The translations under genes were made by a program, and so were the position numbers. Of a DNA stretch of 64,000 nucleotides, positions 25,553 to 34,440 are shown one piece after another (position 1 is the first letter of the stretch; the number at the start of each line of letters is the position of its first letter). The notes under the pieces are model-generated. The model was not told the origin of the DNA. It saw only the letters and a program-made list of their open reading frames with translations, and ran no database searches. Location of the stretch: positions 3,095,001 to 3,159,000 of the forward strand of contig NZ_CP070502.1 of NCBI RefSeq assembly GCF_018309085.1. Direction: 5' to 3'. This DNA is from Sporosarcina sp. Marseille-Q4063 (GTDB taxonomy: Bacteria; Bacillota; Bacilli; Bacillales_A; Planococcaceae).

Positions 25553-26692
25553 ATGGATAAAGTTAGTGTAACGGGATTGGGAATGACTGAATTTGGAAAA
25601 CATGAGGATATTTCGTTAAAAACATTACTTTTGGATGCTTGTTTCGAGGCTTTAAAAGAAGCAGGCTTTCCAAAAGTCGATGCAGTTTATGTAGGGAACT
25701 TCATGTCGGGTCAGTTAGGTAATCAAGAAATCTTAGGCGCAATTGTTGCGAACGACCTTGGCTTGGGCAGTATCCCGACAGTCAAAGTAGAAGGTGCATG
25801 TGCATCGGGTGGAATTGCTTTTCGACAAGGATTCCTTGCGATACAAAGCGGCGAGTATGAAAACGTCTTGGTTGCCGGTGTCGAGAAAATGAAGCACAGA
25901 TCAACCGAAGAGACAACACTGGCGATTAATGCGGCTATGGATAATGATTCAAATGAAAAACACGCAGGCCTAACTTTCCCTGGATTTTTTGGAACGTTGG
26001 CAAATCGTTATTTTTATGAGACAGGTGCTTCAAAAGAGCACTTGGCAATGGTTGCTTTGAAAAATCGGGAATATGCAATGAATAATCCCAAAGCACAATT
26101 TAAAAAAACAACGAGTATCGAAGAAATAATGTCTGCAAGAATGATCACTGATCCACTTGGTTTATTTGATTGTTCACCAACAACGGATGGCGCCGCGGCA
26201 GTTGTTCTGTCAAAAGGGAAAAGTGGCGTGATGATAAGAGCATCTGCACAAGCATCTGGGACAACACAAATGCAAGAAGCCGAGGATTTGATTAGCATTC
26301 CTTCTATTAGAGAATCAGCAAAACTGGCTTATAAAATTGCTGGCTTCGGTCCTGAAGATATTGATGTTGTTGAGCTACATGATTGTTTTACAATGACTGA
26401 AATGATTGCAATCGAAGAACTTGGCTTTTTCGATAAAGGCACTGGATGGGAGGCCATCGAGCAAGGTTTGACAAAACACGGTGGGAAAATCCCCGTTAAT
26501 ACAAGTGGAGGACTGCTCTCTAAAGGTCATCCTATCGGGGCAACCGGACTTGCTCAAATCTATCAGATCGTCTCTCAACTCCGTGGAATAAGCTGCAATC
26601 AAGTCGACGATGCGAAGATTGGATTGGCTCAAAATTTGGGTGGAACGGGTGCATATTCAACAGTCCATATATTCGAAAGGGTGAATGCATAA
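25553..26692 (+). CDS. Thiolase family protein (SCP2/SCP-x type acetyl-CoA acyltransferase)
   Basis: A 379-residue thiolase-fold protein. The nucleophilic Cys is in VEGACASGG (about residue 86), the His/Asp motif in VVELHDCFTMTE and the second active-site loop in GGLLSKGHPIGATG. The last Cys motif of classical thiolases is replaced by QNLGGTGA, as in SCP-x and related lipid-transfer thiolases. It overlaps the OB-fold gene by one base, and such thiolases usually work as a complex with a DUF35 partner. The expected reaction is thiolytic cleavage, or the reverse condensation, of an acyl-CoA. Confidence 0.87.
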   Translation: MDKVSVTGLGMTEFGKHEDISLKTLLLDACFEALKEAGFPKVDAVYVGNFMSGQLGNQEILGAIVANDLGLGSIPTVKVEGACASGGIAFRQGFLAIQSGEYENVLVAGVEKMKHRSTEETTLAINAAMDNDSNEKHAGLTFPGFFGTLANRYFYETGASKEHLAMVALKNREYAMNNPKAQFKKTTSIEEIMSARMITDPLGLFDCSPTTDGAAAVVLSKGKSGVMIRASAQASGTTQMQEAEDLISIPSIRESAKLAYKIAGFGPEDIDVVELHDCFTMTEMIAIEELGFFDKGTGWEAIEQGLTKHGGKIPVNTSGGLLSKGHPIGATGLAQIYQIVSQLRGISCNQVDDAKIGLAQNLGGTGAYSTVHIFERVNA

Positions 26693-27003
26693 TGGCGGCG
26701 ATTCAAGTATATGAATGTAACCAATGTGAACAGAAATTTGTTCAACGTAAATGGATTTGCCCAAACTGCAAAGGGATTGAATTTCATATTCGTGAGGTAA
26801 ATGGTAAGGGAAAGGTGTTTTCTCATACAACGATCCATGTTTCTTCGAAGGAATTTTCTGGCCTGACACCGTATACCATTGTATTGGTTGATTTTGAAGA
26901 GGGGTTTCGTGTGACTGGGCGTGTTGGGGAGAAGGTTGAGATTAATGATGAGGTGCGGTGTGTTTCTTATGAGAATCAGGTTTATAGTTTTGTGAAAGTG
27001 TAG
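26692..27003 (+). CDS. Zn-ribbon/OB-fold acyl-CoA-binding protein (DUF35)
   Basis: A 103-residue protein with a rubredoxin-like zinc ribbon (YECNQCEQKF, then WICPNCKG, two CxxC pairs) and an OB-fold (GKGKVFSHTTIHVSSKEF, then RVGEKVEINDEVRC). DUF35 proteins partner with SCP-x-type thiolases. The start codon overlaps the stop codon of the upstream thiolase (TAATG), which supports coupled translation and a stoichiometric complex. It is the last gene of the operon and two repeat copies follow. Confidence 0.87.
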   Translation: MAAIQVYECNQCEQKFVQRKWICPNCKGIEFHIREVNGKGKVFSHTTIHVSSKEFSGLTPYTIVLVDFEEGFRVTGRVGEKVEINDEVRCVSYENQVYSFVKV

Positions 27004-27036
27004 GGTTGTAAGGGATTTTTTTAGGTACCTTTTTTA

Positions 27037-27181
27037 GGTACCTGTGCAAGAAACTAGTCAGTTAATTCACTACAATTGCATAAAGTAAAAAGGGATATTG
27101 ACTATCTAACACTTAGTCTGTATCCTTTTGTATTTTTATTCGATGCGGTGAATTGTCATAAATGCACCTTGCACAGGTACC
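27037..27181 (+). repeat. Intact copy of the dispersed GGTACC-ended repeat (145 bp)
   Basis: Ends GGTACCTGTGCAAG and CTTGCACAGGTACC form terminal inverted repeats. Inside are actacaattgcataaagt and a stem region (agggatattgacta ... tagtctgtatcctttt) with a T-rich tail, then gaattgtcataaatgcac. It lies directly downstream of the thiolase operon, with a second GGTACC ten bases before it. It could act as that operon's terminator. Confidence 0.8.
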
Positions 27182-27199
27182 ATAAAAAAGTACAATGAG

Positions 27200-27325
27200 A
27201 GACTATTATTAACTAGAATTGCATAAAGTGAAAAGGGGATACCGACTAAATTGCGCATTGTCGATGTTCCCTTGTTTTTTTATCCAAAGTCATGGATTGC
27301 CATAATTTCATGATTTTGTGTTGCC
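27200..27325 (+). repeat. Second, partly degenerate repeat copy in tandem
   Basis: It contains gagactattattaactaga, then attgcataaagtgaaaaggg, gataccgac with partner gtcgatgttcccttg and a T-run, then ggattgccataattt. The left GGTACC is shared with the previous copy and the right arm is lost. It is in the same orientation as the first copy. Confidence 0.65.
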
Positions 27326-27410
27326 TAACCGCATTGTCCATGGCGTGTTTGTTAGTGAAGTGTACATAGTCTGCTAAATACGTAACAGGTAATGTTAAGG
27401 GGGAGAGTTT

Positions 27411-28565
27411 ATGTCATTTTGTGAAAGTTGTGGCACACCGTTAGATGGTGAAAAGTTTTGTAAGAATTGTGGAACCGAACAAGAAAATTCCAACTCTTTA
27501 GTTATGGTCAGTGCGACAAATACACCGAGTGGAAAGAAGAAAAGACGCATTACGATTATTGCAGGTTGTGTTGCAGTCGTTGTATTGGGGATAGCGTATT
27601 ATTATTTTGGAAGCGGAATTAACGAAACGGAGACTATAAAGGAAGTCGCCATTCCAGAAGGTGAGAAGGAATTAGCTAGTGAGGTACATGATAGAGTGGT
27701 AGATCAAGAAAAAGATGAGAAAATGACACCGCGATTACTTTATCAAGACATCAACATTTTAGATTCATTAACAGAAGGGAGTTTCATCGAAACTTTTCAT
27801 ATTGGTCGCACTAGAGAGGAACTCCTTGATAATATCGGTCCAGCTAACGTGGAGTATTTTCGTGAAGGCGAGTCGAGATTTGATTATTCAGATGCTACTT
27901 ATATGTGTTCACCGAATAACGAGAAGATATATTCGGTCATGCTCCTACTTAATTCAGACGATACAGCTGATTTCCAAGGCATTCGTGATGCTTTGGGAAA
28001 CGGTACTGAACATTTATTGGCGGACAGCGGTAAGGATGATACAGACTCCTATTTTCTCTCATACGGTACAGAAGACTCATTGATTACTTTTTATTCTAAT
28101 TCAGAACAAGGGCAGCCTATTTATAAAATTGTCTACAGCAACTTGTCGGTATACTCTGCTGATCCACCTGTTGTTCAGAAGGAAATACAGAGTCACCCGG
28201 GTGAAATTGAACCCATTGTTTTGCAAATCCGAAAAGAATATCACACAGTCAATGAACAGGTTTCCTCTATGAAACAGGAGGGGCTAGGAAAAGGTAAGAT
28301 AGCCTATCTAAATGAGCAAGGCATCATACGAAAAGTCATTGAAAATACTACAGAAGGTTCGGTAGAATATTATTTCGATAGGAATCAAGATCTTTTCTTT
28401 ATCTTTCAACATAAGGGCTCTGTCGAACATCGTTTTTATTTTGCAGAGGATCAAATGATTCGATGGATTCCTCCAAGTAAAATAACCATTGATTATGATG
28501 AAGGTCAGAGTAACAGCGAGTATGAAGAATGGGAAACGACTTGGCTCGAGCGAGCTTATGAGTAG
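27411..28565 (+). CDS. Zinc-ribbon membrane protein of unknown function
   Basis: A 384-residue protein that opens with a zinc ribbon (FCESCGTPLDGEKFCKNCG, two CxxC pairs). A basic linker and one membrane span follow (about residues 48-66, IIAGCVAVVVLGIAYYYF), then a large extracellular part. The segment IGRTREELLDNIGPANVEYF is like DUF4309-type domains found in Bacillus envelope proteins. The start follows AAGGGGGAGAG. It stands alone between the repeats and a strong terminator. Function unknown; a role in envelope sensing is only a guess from the topology. Confidence 0.65.
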   Translation: MSFCESCGTPLDGEKFCKNCGTEQENSNSLVMVSATNTPSGKKKRRITIIAGCVAVVVLGIAYYYFGSGINETETIKEVAIPEGEKELASEVHDRVVDQEKDEKMTPRLLYQDINILDSLTEGSFIETFHIGRTREELLDNIGPANVEYFREGESRFDYSDATYMCSPNNEKIYSVMLLLNSDDTADFQGIRDALGNGTEHLLADSGKDDTDSYFLSYGTEDSLITFYSNSEQGQPIYKIVYSNLSVYSADPPVVQKEIQSHPGEIEPIVLQIRKEYHTVNEQVSSMKQEGLGKGKIAYLNEQGIIRKVIENTTEGSVEYYFDRNQDLFFIFQHKGSVEHRFYFAEDQMIRWIPPSKITIDYDEGQSNSEYEEWETTWLERAYE

Positions 28566-28678
28566 ATGAAGAGTATGGTTGTCCCCTACACCGACTGCGC
28601 AGGAGGATAGAAGCCATTTCTAAGCCACTCACTTTTTAACGACCTCATAATCTCTGCCTACTTTTTCTGAATTAAAAG

Positions 28679-28727
28679 AGAGGACAATAAATGACACAGT
28701 ATAATCCTGTGTCATTTATTGTCCTCT
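28679..28727. terminator. Bidirectional terminator between convergent genes
   Basis: A perfect 21-base stem AGAGGACAATAAATGACACAG with its reverse complement, and a 7-base loop. It lies between the converging genes at 27411-28565 and 28743-29501. T-runs are weak, but the stem is very strong. Confidence 0.65.
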
Positions 28728-28742
28728 GATTGGCCAGGGGAT

Positions 28743-29501
28743 TTATTCTGGATTTTCATATATTAAATGGATGTAAGGTACTACACCGCAAAAGAAATAG
28801 ACAAAAGTTATATACTTTAGATCTTCCGCAAATCCATATTCCGAAAAAACGCTATCAATTAAAATGGGCAAAAAACCCATAAGAGTAATCGTTACTGTAA
28901 AGTCAGATTTCAAGTTTTTGGACATGTGATACTCTCCGTATACTTTAGAGTCAAATACCGAAAAAAGTTTTTGAACCACTTTGGCTTTAATCAACCTCTT
29001 ATAACAAAAGTATTCAATAAATATAAATACGAGTATAAGCATTAGAGCTAAGGCTGCCGGTTGACTTAATACAAAATTAGGTAAAGTCATTATAATTCCC
29101 ACTGTATTTAACGTATTCATCTTAATCATAAAAGATAAGATGAGCAATATTATAACTCCCATGATTGTTATAATAAAAGCCGATAAAAAAATTCTTAAAT
29201 GCACATAAATAATTCTTTGTGCGATATTATCGATAACTTTGGTAAATTTAACAAGATAATTTCTAGGTAAGAAAAATAAAAAACCGAATAATAGAAGGAT
29301 CAACAAAACGAACACATAAATGAATTTATTCTTAATGTTAATTGGTAATAGAGCTAAAATACTTAAATAGTATAGCGAACAATAATACAAAAAAAGTGCC
29401 AAGTTTGTTAGAATTTCCTTCAAGTCAAAACTCTCCCCTTTTATCTCTACGCATTTGCTTGAGTTTTCTTTGATGCGTAACAATTCGATACTCTCCCTCA
29501 T
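28743..29501 (-). CDS. Multi-pass membrane protein of unknown function
   Basis: A 252-residue protein with about six hydrophobic segments (for example FIYVFVLLILLLFGFLFFL, then IIMTLPNFVL and LALMLILVFIFIEYF) and few charged residues. No family was recognised. The ATG follows GAAGGGG. A short coding-like stretch on the same strand (29508-29645) ends seven bases before it, which hints at a former operon. It faces the zinc-ribbon protein gene across a strong terminator. Confidence 0.6.
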   Translation of the reverse strand: MRESIELLRIKENSSKCVEIKGESFDLKEILTNLALFLYYCSLYYLSILALLPINIKNKFIYVFVLLILLLFGFLFFLPRNYLVKFTKVIDNIAQRIIYVHLRIFLSAFIITIMGVIILLILSFMIKMNTLNTVGIIMTLPNFVLSQPAALALMLILVFIFIEYFCYKRLIKAKVVQKLFSVFDSKVYGEYHMSKNLKSDFTVTITLMGFLPILIDSVFSEYGFAEDLKYITFVYFFCGVVPYIHLIYENPE

Positions 29502-29507
29502 TTGTGC

Positions 29508-29645
29508 TTACCCCTTCAAAATAACTACTACGCAATTGGTGGGTAGCTCCATTATACCAAGTTTTAGTAATACATCATCTGAGTTAATAATAATATCTTT
29601 GTTCAACAGGGCCCCGCCTATTTGTGGTTGGATGTTAGATGCCAG
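29508..29645 (-). pseudogene. Coding-like remnant upstream of the membrane protein gene
   Basis: On the minus strand an open frame reads NIQPQIGGALLNKDIIINSD, then DVLLKLGIMELPTNCVVVIL and ends KG-stop. There is no ATG and an in-frame stop lies just upstream, so it looks like the surviving 3' end of a longer gene. A TTG could give a 31-residue peptide. No family was recognised. Confidence 0.35.
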
Positions 29646-29801
29646 GTTTTAAAACGATTGCGACAACAGTGTTGGAGATAATGAAATCTACTCTATTGAG
29701 ATAAGCTGCATAGAGAGAAAAGGTTTTACCTTTTATTTCATCTAGTAACTATTATAGGTATATTGTATAATTACATAGATTAAAAATAGGAGGAATTCAT
29801 C

Positions 29802-30053
29802 ATGAGTATAGTTGCATTAACATTTTTGGTCTTAATCCTTTCAGCACTCATCGTAGGCTGTCAGAAAGACGAGACAAGAGGTAAAGACACTATTACTTCC
29901 AATTCTACGGAAAGAAATTTTTGGCGAAAATGAAGAGGCATTTATTACAAATCCAGAAATTGTAGAAGAGGATACGCATTATGAAAAAATATGCCAAAGG
30001 ACACAAAGCATGTTTTAGCACCGACTTATACATATAATTTTAACAAAAATTAG
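29802..30053 (+). pseudogene. Frameshifted small lipoprotein gene
   Basis: ATG 29802 follows GGAGGAATTCATC and reads a signal peptide with a lipobox (LILSALIVGCQKDE). The frame then stops at 29932. The next frame continues KEIFGENEEAFITNPEIVEE and DTHYE. A third finishes MPKDTKHVLAPTYTYNFNKN and stops at 30053. Two single-base shifts therefore break an otherwise coherent lipoprotein of about 80 residues. The role is unknown. The remainder of the 29646-30110 gap shows only an AT-rich promoter-like stretch (TATAAT at 29766). Confidence 0.6.
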
Positions 30054-30110
30054 TTTTACCGATACGAGAGACTATTGGACAATAAACATACGAAAAGGTG
30101 GAAGTTAAAA

Positions 30111-31181
30111 ATGGATATTCTAATACCATTGTTTGGACTTGGCAGTTTACTTATCATTATTATTTTATTAGTTATATCAATTATAGGTTTAATTCTTCGG
30201 AAAAGTTGGGCGAAGAAGGGGATTTTATGGTCAATAGCACCATTAGCGGTGTTGATTATATGTGTGGTAATTGATCGAAATGTAGAGTCTTCCCCAAATT
30301 TAGTACAAGAGCAAGAAGTAGAGGAACAATCAAAAATAGTTATTGACTTCGATGAGTTCAAACATGAAGTGTCAGATTTTACATACAACAAGGATGATAA
30401 TTCAATAGATATTGAGTTATCCACCAACATACCAGACGGTACAAAAGTTGATATTGGATTTACCAAAATGTTTGAAAGCGAAGAAGGCATAAAGGATTTT
30501 GATGACCCAATTGTAAATGATCTTTCTTGGGAACGTGAAGAAATGAAAGTACATGAAGGAAAGATTAACCTTCATTATGTTGGTTTAGATGAAGATACCC
30601 CCCTGATTAATGGGAAATATGGTGTATGGCTATCTTTTGAAGTCGATTCTTTGGTTAATGGGGAATTATATGAAGTGCTGGAAAGCATAGAGGATGTTGA
30701 AAGTAGATTTAAAGCAAATATTCTTGAGAAGAGTGAAAAGACCTTGGGAGGCGGAGGTAACAAATACTCAATTATTCTTGGTCAAGAATATTTGGATATT
30801 ACAAATTCCATTTCGTATAATGACTTAAAAAAACAACAACAAGAACAGATTGCACACAAGAAAGCAAATGCAAAGGACGTCCGTTTTGCTGAACTGGAAA
30901 AGAATCCTGACAAACATTACGGTGAATTTATTAAGTATCGCGGCGAAGTGTTGCAAATTATGGAGGATGAAACCTCTACCGTTATAAGGCTCGGCGTCAC
31001 AAAAAAATCGTACGGTTATAGTTCTAATGATGTTGTGTATGTTACTTACACAGGAACAACGCCATTTGTTAAAGAAGATATAGTTACGGTTTATGGACCG
31101 GTTAAAGGATCGCACACTTATGAATCTCAAGCAGGGTACCAAATAACACTCCCGCTTGTGGAAGCAGAATTTATTGAGTGA
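30111..31181 (+). CDS. Membrane-anchored protein with C-terminal OB-fold-like domain
   Basis: A 356-residue protein with two N-terminal membrane spans (about residues 5-25, GLGSLLIIIILLVISIIGLI, and 33-52), then a long extracellular part. The middle (about residues 75-230) is beta-rich and acidic. The end (about residues 270-356) reads YGEFIKYRGEVLQIMEDE, then DVVYVTYTGTTPFVKEDIV and VYGPVKGSHTYESQ, an OB-fold pattern seen in small Bacillus surface proteins. ATG 30111 was chosen because AGGTGGAAG lies before it. Function unknown. It precedes another membrane-anchored gene on the same strand. Confidence 0.6.
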   Translation: MDILIPLFGLGSLLIIIILLVISIIGLILRKSWAKKGILWSIAPLAVLIICVVIDRNVESSPNLVQEQEVEEQSKIVIDFDEFKHEVSDFTYNKDDNSIDIELSTNIPDGTKVDIGFTKMFESEEGIKDFDDPIVNDLSWEREEMKVHEGKINLHYVGLDEDTPLINGKYGVWLSFEVDSLVNGELYEVLESIEDVESRFKANILEKSEKTLGGGGNKYSIILGQEYLDITNSISYNDLKKQQQEQIAHKKANAKDVRFAELEKNPDKHYGEFIKYRGEVLQIMEDETSTVIRLGVTKKSYGYSSNDVVYVTYTGTTPFVKEDIVTVYGPVKGSHTYESQAGYQITLPLVEAEFIE

Positions 31182-31230
31182 AATTTGAATTGATAATTCG
31201 AAAGCTAATCATTAAGGAGATTGAATTGAA

Positions 31231-31731
31231 ATGAAAAAGAAAATCATTATAGCGATTTCATCAGTTGTTGTTATGTTAATAGCGGGTTTAGTAATTTGGA
31301 TTAATGATACTAACAAAAAAGCAGAAGACTTTTTTGCTTTCAGAGAGTTATTAGATGAAGATTTCTTCCCCATCTTAAGAGATTCAGGTGACTATTTTGA
31401 TACTTTAATAGAACGTGAAAATGATATTGGCATATACTTTGTTGAAGACGGTTATGAGGTAAATTTAAAACTAAAAAGCCGATTAAAAGAAGTGAAAGAT
31501 GTCGTTATTAAAACAGATGTAAAATACGAGGACACGCATGCACTGAAAAAGAATGTATTAACAACTATATCTGAAATGGAGGACCTTTTGGGTTCTCTTT
31601 ATACGATGTCCCCATCACAATATGATTTTGAAGCAAGAAAAATATTTTATGATTTGTTGGGGCGAGGTACAGAAGGCTTATCGAAACAGGTTCGTGAAAT
31701 GAACGAGATACTAGGGGAGTACTATAAGTAA
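31231..31731 (+). CDS. Membrane-anchored protein of unknown function
   Basis: A 166-residue protein with one N-terminal membrane span (IIIAISSVVVMLIAGLVIWI, residues 4-23) and a charged helical extracellular part. The ATG lies behind AAGGAG. No domain was recognised. Spacing to the previous gene is 50 bases, so both may be in one transcript that ends at the hairpin 31778-31811. Confidence 0.6.
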   Translation: MKKKIIIAISSVVVMLIAGLVIWINDTNKKAEDFFAFRELLDEDFFPILRDSGDYFDTLIERENDIGIYFVEDGYEVNLKLKSRLKEVKDVVIKTDVKYEDTHALKKNVLTTISEMEDLLGSLYTMSPSQYDFEARKIFYDLLGRGTEGLSKQVREMNEILGEYYK

Positions 31732-31777
31732 GGTACCAATCGGCATGAAAGTATCCAGACAAAACACTACTAAAGAA

Positions 31778-31811
31778 GAAAGTCGACTAGAATATTTAGT
31801 CGACTTTTCTT
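31778..31811. terminator. Bidirectional Rho-independent terminator
   Basis: Stem AAAGTCGACTA / TAGTCGACTTT with a 6-base loop and TTCTTTT after it; an A-rich stretch before it gives a T-run on the other strand. It separates the membrane-protein genes from the convergent sigma-factor gene. Confidence 0.75.
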
Positions 31812-31835
31812 TTAATTTTAGGTGCTCGAGATTCT

Positions 31836-32339
31836 TTATACAGAAAGAATTTCCTTAGTAGTATTATCTTGCAATGCTCCTTTCAATTTCACAAACATTC
31901 GGTGCCGCCTTTTTTTGATGCCCGCAACGGAAACGCCTGCTTTTTCAGCACACTCAGCCTGCGATAGCCCCTCGACGAAATACCAATGGATAAATTCTCG
32001 TTCAGCATCATTCAATATTTTGAATGCCTGGCTAAGTCGATCCGACCATTGAATGGTCGCTGGACTTTCGACGTCGTTCAAATACTTCTCTTCGGTTTGC
32101 ATGACATTTTCTTCAAATCGAACTTCTCTCTTTATGATATCAAGCATAGCGCCTCGAATACTAATAGAAGCAAACGGCGCAAAATGTCCTCTTCCTTCTT
32201 CATAACGAGTCCAAGCTTGCCATAAAGCAACGCGACCAGCTTGCCGAAAACTGTCATGATCACGGTAAATATTGAGCTGTCTCAAAGCTGCAGAAATCAT
32301 CGGTTCATATTGCGTTAATACCTCTTCAAAGTTTTCCAA
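31836..32339 (-). CDS. Sigma-70 family RNA polymerase sigma factor (intact copy)
   Basis: A 167-residue protein with region 2 (YEPMISAALRQLNIYRDHDS, then FRQAGRVALWQAWTRYEEG) and region 4 (LNDAEREFIHWYFVEGLSQA, then ECAEKAGVSVAGIKKRRHR). It resembles the short sigma factors related to SigH/ComX found in Bacillales, but no regulon can be named. The TTG at 32339 (MENFEEVLTQYEP) was preferred because AAAGGG lies about nine bases before it; a GTG at 32363 is the alternative. Two broken copies lie at 19198-19615 and 21335-21620, both on this strand. Confidence 0.8.
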   Translation of the reverse strand: MENFEEVLTQYEPMISAALRQLNIYRDHDSFRQAGRVALWQAWTRYEEGRGHFAPFASISIRGAMLDIIKREVRFEENVMQTEEKYLNDVESPATIQWSDRLSQAFKILNDAEREFIHWYFVEGLSQAECAEKAGVSVAGIKKRRHRMFVKLKGALQDNTTKEILSV

Positions 32340-32363
32340 AATACGGCCCTTTCGACCGTGCAC

Positions 32364-32741
32364 GATACTGTTTATTCCCGGGTGAGATAATCGTAGAATA
32401 TTAACTGTACCTAGTCGAATCGGTTTAATTCAAAAATATCTAGCCAAAATTGAATTTTGCGAGTGTGTTGAAAACATGATTTAATCATGTTTATTGGCGT
32501 TTTTAATGAGCGTTTTAAGGTAATGATAGGAAGTGTAAACGTTATAGATACAGTGTTTTATGGGCTTTCATGAAGGTGCTTTTTTGTCAAATCGTTAAAA
32601 GCTGAATTTGCTAGGTAAAAGATTAACAGCTGAAGTCTTTGAAAATATATATTATTAGGCGGCTGCCATTGGAAGGTTTTATTGAAAATATGAAATTTTC
32701 TATTTCATTCTTATGTAGGTTAGGGGTATAATTGGACTAGA
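32364..32741. other. Intergenic region upstream of the sigma gene
   Basis: It holds the sigma-gene leader (a cgtgcacgatactgtttatt block also found with copy 1) and a short hairpin AAACATGAT / ATCATGTTT (32472-32492). No ORF is supported. Confidence 0.4.
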
Positions 32742-33056
32742 ATGTTGGTAATATATGCGACTATGGAAGGGAGGCAGATTATTAAAGTGGATGAAGAAAT
32801 CGGGGATTTGGTTATGCATATTGTATTGAATGAAAATGAACATACAAGGCGGCTCGCGTACAACCTAGCGATACGTGATTATGGGGCAGTGACAGTCGTT
32901 GATCCGAGATACATAGGCGTTGAAATTAGGGAAGGTATAACCTACACAAATATGGATATAGCCAAAGAGACTTTTGATATTCCAGATAAACTTTTATTTT
33001 ATGCGTATATGGACCCGAAGGACCGGAAGACCAAGAGGAAGAAGAAGCGGAAATAG
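32742..33056 (+). CDS. Hypothetical protein with a possibly frameshifted C-terminus
   Basis: A 104-residue protein of unknown family. The body reads VDEEIGDLVMHIVLNENEH and VDPRYIGVEIREGITYTNMD. The last 14 residues (DPKDRKTKRKKKRK) are strongly basic. A shift near 33011 would instead give GPEGPEDQEEEEAEIEWLV and an open frame to 33154, which is more protein-like. The start is uncertain: ATG 32742 has a poor binding site, while a GTG at 32787 lies after GGAGG. A damaged second copy of the 3' part lies at 42784-42905. Confidence 0.45.
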   Translation: MLVIYATMEGRQIIKVDEEIGDLVMHIVLNENEHTRRLAYNLAIRDYGAVTVVDPRYIGVEIREGITYTNMDIAKETFDIPDKLLFYAYMDPKDRKTKRKKKRK

Positions 33057-33099
33057 AATGGTTGGTAAATTATGATGGAATTACATATTGGGAAATAGA

Positions 33100-33145
33100 A
33101 GTGCAGACTAGTACAACGTATATGTACAGAGTCCTGCGCTTTTTT
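33100..33145 (+). terminator. Rho-independent terminator
   Basis: Stem AGTGCAG-ACT / AGTCCTGCGCT (one bulge, one G-T pair) with an inner GTAC/GTAC, followed by six T. A diverged version accompanies the duplicated segment at 42784-42905. Confidence 0.6.
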
Positions 33146-33428
33146 GTGCATTAAAAATACTTTGCCGGCATTTCAACTTAAATAGATTGAGCTTATTCTA
33201 TTTACGATTGACATAGAGTTAACTGAGCGCTTTGTTTGGAAATGAAAAATGAAGAAAGGTATCGAGTGGTTCAGACACAGTTAGCTTTTTTATAAACATA
33301 GAAAAGAAAAGACTGCTTATATAGTCGATAAGATTTATGTAGAACTTGCACAATTAATTGATTCTATCTAAAATTAATCCCTCTAAGGAAGCGATTTTTC
33401 CTGTTCTATTTTATTCCTGTCCAAAGTG

Positions 33429-33479
33429 AAAAACTATTAGATGTGCGAAAAAATTCCTCGTTTATCTAATAGTTTTTTT
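33429..33479. terminator. Bidirectional terminator
   Basis: Stem AAAAACTATTAGAT / ATCTAATAGTTTTT with a 21-base AT-rich loop and T-runs on both strands. It lies 75 bases beyond the end of the RpiR gene. The stretch 33146-33428 shows no genes. Confidence 0.6.
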
Positions 33480-33554
33480 ATATATTAGCAGAAATATTAT
33501 TCCGTCAAAATGGGAAATTTAATTTGACAAACCTTTACTTTGAATGATGTCTTT

Positions 33555-34394
33555 TTAAAGCTCAGTGAAATTATTTTCATTTATAAAGTATTTAAATTTA
33601 TCTGTTTCCGCTACTTGTTTATCAGCACGCTTCATCACTTCGCTAAGAATGGAATTAATTATAGATAATGTAACCGGTCCTTTCTCAAATATAGAGTTGT
33701 CGCCAACATCTACCAAAACCACTATATCCGAATGGTCCACTATTGGCGCTAATCTAGAATCGGTAAAAGCTATCACTTCAAGTCCTTTATTCTTTGCATC
33801 CTCAGCAAATCGAATGGTATCAAGTGCATACCGAGAAAAAGAAAAGACAATAACACATGACTTTCTAGGAAGAAAATCAAAGACTAACGCATCTGTTTCG
33901 GGACGGTAAAGTGATGCATTTCCTAATGTGTAATTCAAATTAAAAAATAACCAATGCGCGAATGCAAAAGATTGGTAGTAACCTGATATAACAATGCGTT
34001 TACTATTAAGAATTACTTCCACAATAGATTCAAGTTTTTCAAAATCTAAACTACTTCTATTTGTATTAAGTAGGGCAATATCTTTTTTTATATGTTCTCC
34101 AAAATAATTTATATTATGGTTATTTACTTCGTGCAAACTATCATAATGACTTTTAGATTTAACCAAAAGGTGATTTATTACATCTTTTTGAAGCATGTAA
34201 AAGCCCTCATAGCCAATAGATTTACAAAATCTGATTACCATCGTTTCGCTGACCCCAATCATTTCTCCAATATGCTTTGAAGAATTGGTAGCAAAAATGG
34301 AGGGATTACTGAGTAATAAATCGCCAACCTTTTTTAATCCTTTTGTCAAATAGGGAAATTGATTTTTAGTTTGTATTTCATAGTCTGAAGACAT
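33555..34394 (-). CDS. MurR/RpiR family transcriptional regulator
   Basis: A 279-residue protein with an N-terminal RpiR helix-turn-helix (NSSKHIGEMIGVSETMVIRF, then CKSIGYEGFYMLQKD) and a C-terminal SIS domain (SKRIVISGYYQSFAFAHW, then CVIVFSFSRYALDTIRFA). SIS domains bind phosphosugars or amino-sugar derivatives in this family. It is divergent from the peptide transporter operon with 163 bases between, and is the obvious candidate regulator for it. The effector is unknown; a cell-wall-derived sugar-peptide would fit but is not shown. Confidence 0.9.
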   Translation of the reverse strand: MSSDYEIQTKNQFPYLTKGLKKVGDLLLSNPSIFATNSSKHIGEMIGVSETMVIRFCKSIGYEGFYMLQKDVINHLLVKSKSHYDSLHEVNNHNINYFGEHIKKDIALLNTNRSSLDFEKLESIVEVILNSKRIVISGYYQSFAFAHWLFFNLNYTLGNASLYRPETDALVFDFLPRKSCVIVFSFSRYALDTIRFAEDAKNKGLEVIAFTDSRLAPIVDHSDIVVLVDVGDNSIFEKGPVTLSIINSILSEVMKRADKQVAETDKFKYFINENNFTEL

Positions 34395-34440
34395 AATTAC
34401 TCTCTCGCTTTCCTTTTTGAAGTATTAAAAATATTTTGTC

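Noticed and set aside
27037..27325. Tandem repeats as a CRISPR array
   Set aside because: Copies are about 145 bp, palindromic with inverted ends, and have no unique spacers of constant length. No cas genes are present.
31836..32339. Identification of the sigma factor as the extracytoplasmic (ECF) type
   Set aside because: Region 2 (YEPMISAALRQL, FRQAGRVALWQAW) is closer to SigH/ComX-like short factors, and there is no anti-sigma gene next to it.
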